A stretch of DNA of 64,000 nucleotides from NCBI GenBank assembly GCA_965116335.1, contig OZ220677.1:1240001-1304000 (forward strand), written 5' to 3'. Shown one piece after another: positions 63,058 to 64,000 of this stretch; the stretch's first letter is position 1, and each line of letters starts with the position of its first letter. The DNA comes from G963663315 sp965116335 (GTDB taxonomy: Bacteria > Pseudomonadota > Gammaproteobacteria > Arenicellales > Poriferihabitantaceae). The translations under genes were made by a program, and so were the position numbers. Under the pieces are notes generated by a model that ran no database searches, had not been told where the DNA came from, and saw nothing but the letters and a program-made list of their open reading frames with translations.

Positions 63058-63458
63058 GGCTCAGTCGTGCCTTGCACCGGAGTCGTGGCATGACACTGGA
63101 AGCAGTCCATCTTCACCGCGGTAAAGGAATGACACTCCTGACAGAACTGCCCCGGCGCGTTGATTGGAATAAACTGCCCTGCCGCGTCCTTTTGGGTATG
63201 ACAGGAGAGACAGTTGATCAGGCTGAATCGGGCATCACGCACACCGAGATACATGGTTTCATCGCGCTGGTGGAAAAGCATATCTGCATGCTCACGCCGC
63301 ATCTGTTCAACCGGCGCGACACAGCTTTCACCGCGCATGGCCTTCGGCAGATCCAGGACCGACGGCAACGGCTGTTCATCGGTTAACCGGGATGAGTGAG
63401 ACAGGCTGATCATACCGAATACCGCAACCAGACCCGCTATTCGTAAAATGAATATCAT
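63054..63458 (-). CDS. dsrJ: DsrJ, periplasmic trihaem cytochrome c
   Basis: This ~134-residue protein is anchored by an N-terminal helix (MIFILRIAGLVAVFGMISL). It has three haem c motifs CLSCH, CQECH and CFQCH, and an isolated Cys in MRGESCVAPVEQMR that corresponds to the unusual Cys haem ligand of DsrJ. I chose ATG 63458, which follows the dsrL stop; the longer frame overlaps dsrL. It is the periplasmic electron carrier of DsrMKJOP. Confidence 0.92.
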   Translation of the reverse strand: MIFILRIAGLVAVFGMISLSHSSRLTDEQPLPSVLDLPKAMRGESCVAPVEQMRREHADMLFHQRDETMYLGVRDARFSLINCLSCHTQKDAAGQFIPINAPGQFCQECHSFTAVKMDCFQCHATTPVQGTTEP

Positions 63459-63481
63459 GACCAGTCCGGCAGCCGAAAACC

Positions 63482-64000
63482 TTATTTGCCAAGACCCATG
63501 TCGATATAGCCAGTGGGACAGACATCGGCGCAGATATGACAGCCAATACACTTATTGTAGTCGGTATCGACATAACGACCGAGCGTAGCCTTGTCTTTCT
63601 TGACTCGGAACACTGCTGTTTGCGGACAGTAAACCACACAGTTATCGCACTCGAAACACATACCACAACTCATGCACCGATTCGACTCCGCCACGGCCTG
63701 CTGCTCGCTCAGCATGATATGGCGTTCCTCGAAATGCCCCAGCACCTGCTCCGAATCGGGCACCACCGAAACCCGTTTATTGCGGTCTTCCGGCCCGAAA
63801 TGAGCGAGGAACAACTCGTCTGCCGGGATGATCTCGTTAGCGGAGCGATCCTCGTAATTATGCACCGCGAATCCGGCGCTATCCGTGCCATGCACCTGGC
63901 TTTTATCGTATTCGCTGACGGCAAGCCCCTGCTCGTTCAGTTTGTTCAGCAAATTGAAGTGATGAACGTCCACTTTGGGACGCTTTGAGGGGTCATTACC
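63482..64000 (-). CDS. dsrL: DsrL, C-terminal part (5' end beyond window)
   Basis: The last 172 codons of a gene entering from the right edge. The C-terminus has two ferredoxin clusters, CMSCGMCFECDNCVVYCP and CIGCHICADVCPTGYIDMGLG, preceded by a linker (NDPSKRPKVDVHHFNLLNKL) that follows the flavin oxidoreductase domain. DsrL is the NAD(P)H:acceptor oxidoreductase that interacts with DsrAB and is essential for oxidation of stored sulfur. dsrJ follows 23 bases downstream, the canonical dsr order. Confidence 0.88.
   Translation of the reverse strand, partial: GNDPSKRPKVDVHHFNLLNKLNEQGLAVSEYDKSQVHGTDSAGFAVHNYEDRSANEIIPADELFLAHFGPEDRNKRVSVVPDSEQVLGHFEERHIMLSEQQAVAESNRCMSCGMCFECDNCVVYCPQTAVFRVKKDKATLGRYVDTDYNKCIGCHICADVCPTGYIDMGLGK

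Overview
The window looks like chromosome of a sulfur-oxidising gammaproteobacterium. The right end carries dsrL-dsrJ-dsrO-dsrP-dsrN in the order known from Allochromatium-type reverse-acting dissimilatory sulfite reductase clusters. The middle has an aerobic aa3/caa3-type cytochrome c oxidase operon and a gammaproteobacterial argH-lptM-lysA block. Species cannot be assigned from the sequence alone.

Layout. (1) Bases 1-16063, minus strand: the first ~5354 codons of a giant secreted Calx-beta-repeat protein whose 3' end lies beyond base 1. It contains a 1418-bp duplicated block with a 2199-bp period. A run of 17 C residues (coding strand) sits in its 5' leader. (2) 16.3-17.0 kb: a mosaic of small palindromic intergenic repeats, repeated in part at 54.3-54.6 kb. 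(3) 17.0-23.8 kb: cobalt transporter CbtAB, a StbDE/RelBE-type toxin-antitoxin pair with a frameshifted toxin, an outer-membrane barrel, a Rieske oxygenase divergent from an HSL-type hydrolase, and a DUF4143-type ATPase with an unusual C-terminal extension. (4) 23.8-25.4 kb: an ISNCY/IS1202-like insertion sequence with a clean 16-bp target duplication, inserted into a 19-bp perfect hairpin. (5) 25.6-28.3 kb: a HigBA-like pair, an unknown protein and a GhrA-like 2-hydroxyacid dehydrogenase, followed by an IS4-family element.

(6) 30.0-37.6 kb, minus strand: a compact, AT-richer biosynthetic operon encoding cytochrome P450, class III aminotransferase, RraA-like enzyme, acyl carrier protein, adenylation enzyme, BtrH-like acyltransferase, MFS exporter and SAM methyltransferase. 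Its logic resembles carrier-protein aminoacyl side-chain assembly as in butirosin biosynthesis, but I do not recognise this gene set as a described pathway. Fragments of the neighbouring dehydrogenase gene and of the methyltransferase gene lie at opposite ends, which points to acquisition or rearrangement. This is the best candidate for a new system here.

(7) 38.0-45.2 kb, plus strand: ctaB, a coxB fused to cytochrome c, coxA, a small assembly ORF, ctaG, coxC, surf1 and a Sco-like gene, i.e. haem modification, structural subunits and assembly factors together. (8) 45.2-48.1 kb: argH, lptM, lysA. (9) 48.1-54.2 kb, minus strand: tolC-like, a PAS-HlyD fusion, MacB-type ATPase and permease, then a 5'-nucleotidase, forming a tripartite export operon with a built-in sensory domain. 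(10) 54.6-56.8 kb: two small secreted Calx-beta-like proteins, one with a 14-C tract inside its signal peptide, then a HepT-MntA pair. (11) 56.8-64.0 kb, minus strand: dsrL (partial), dsrJ, dsrO, dsrP and dsrN, then a soluble NarX-like kinase and a NarL-like regulator, then a thiamine pyrophosphokinase-like gene and aroE.

Recurring themes are Calx-beta surface proteins with homopolymer tracts that could act as contingency switches, several toxin-antitoxin modules, and insertion sequences or small palindromic repeats at the boundaries. No rRNA, tRNA or CRISPR array was seen.
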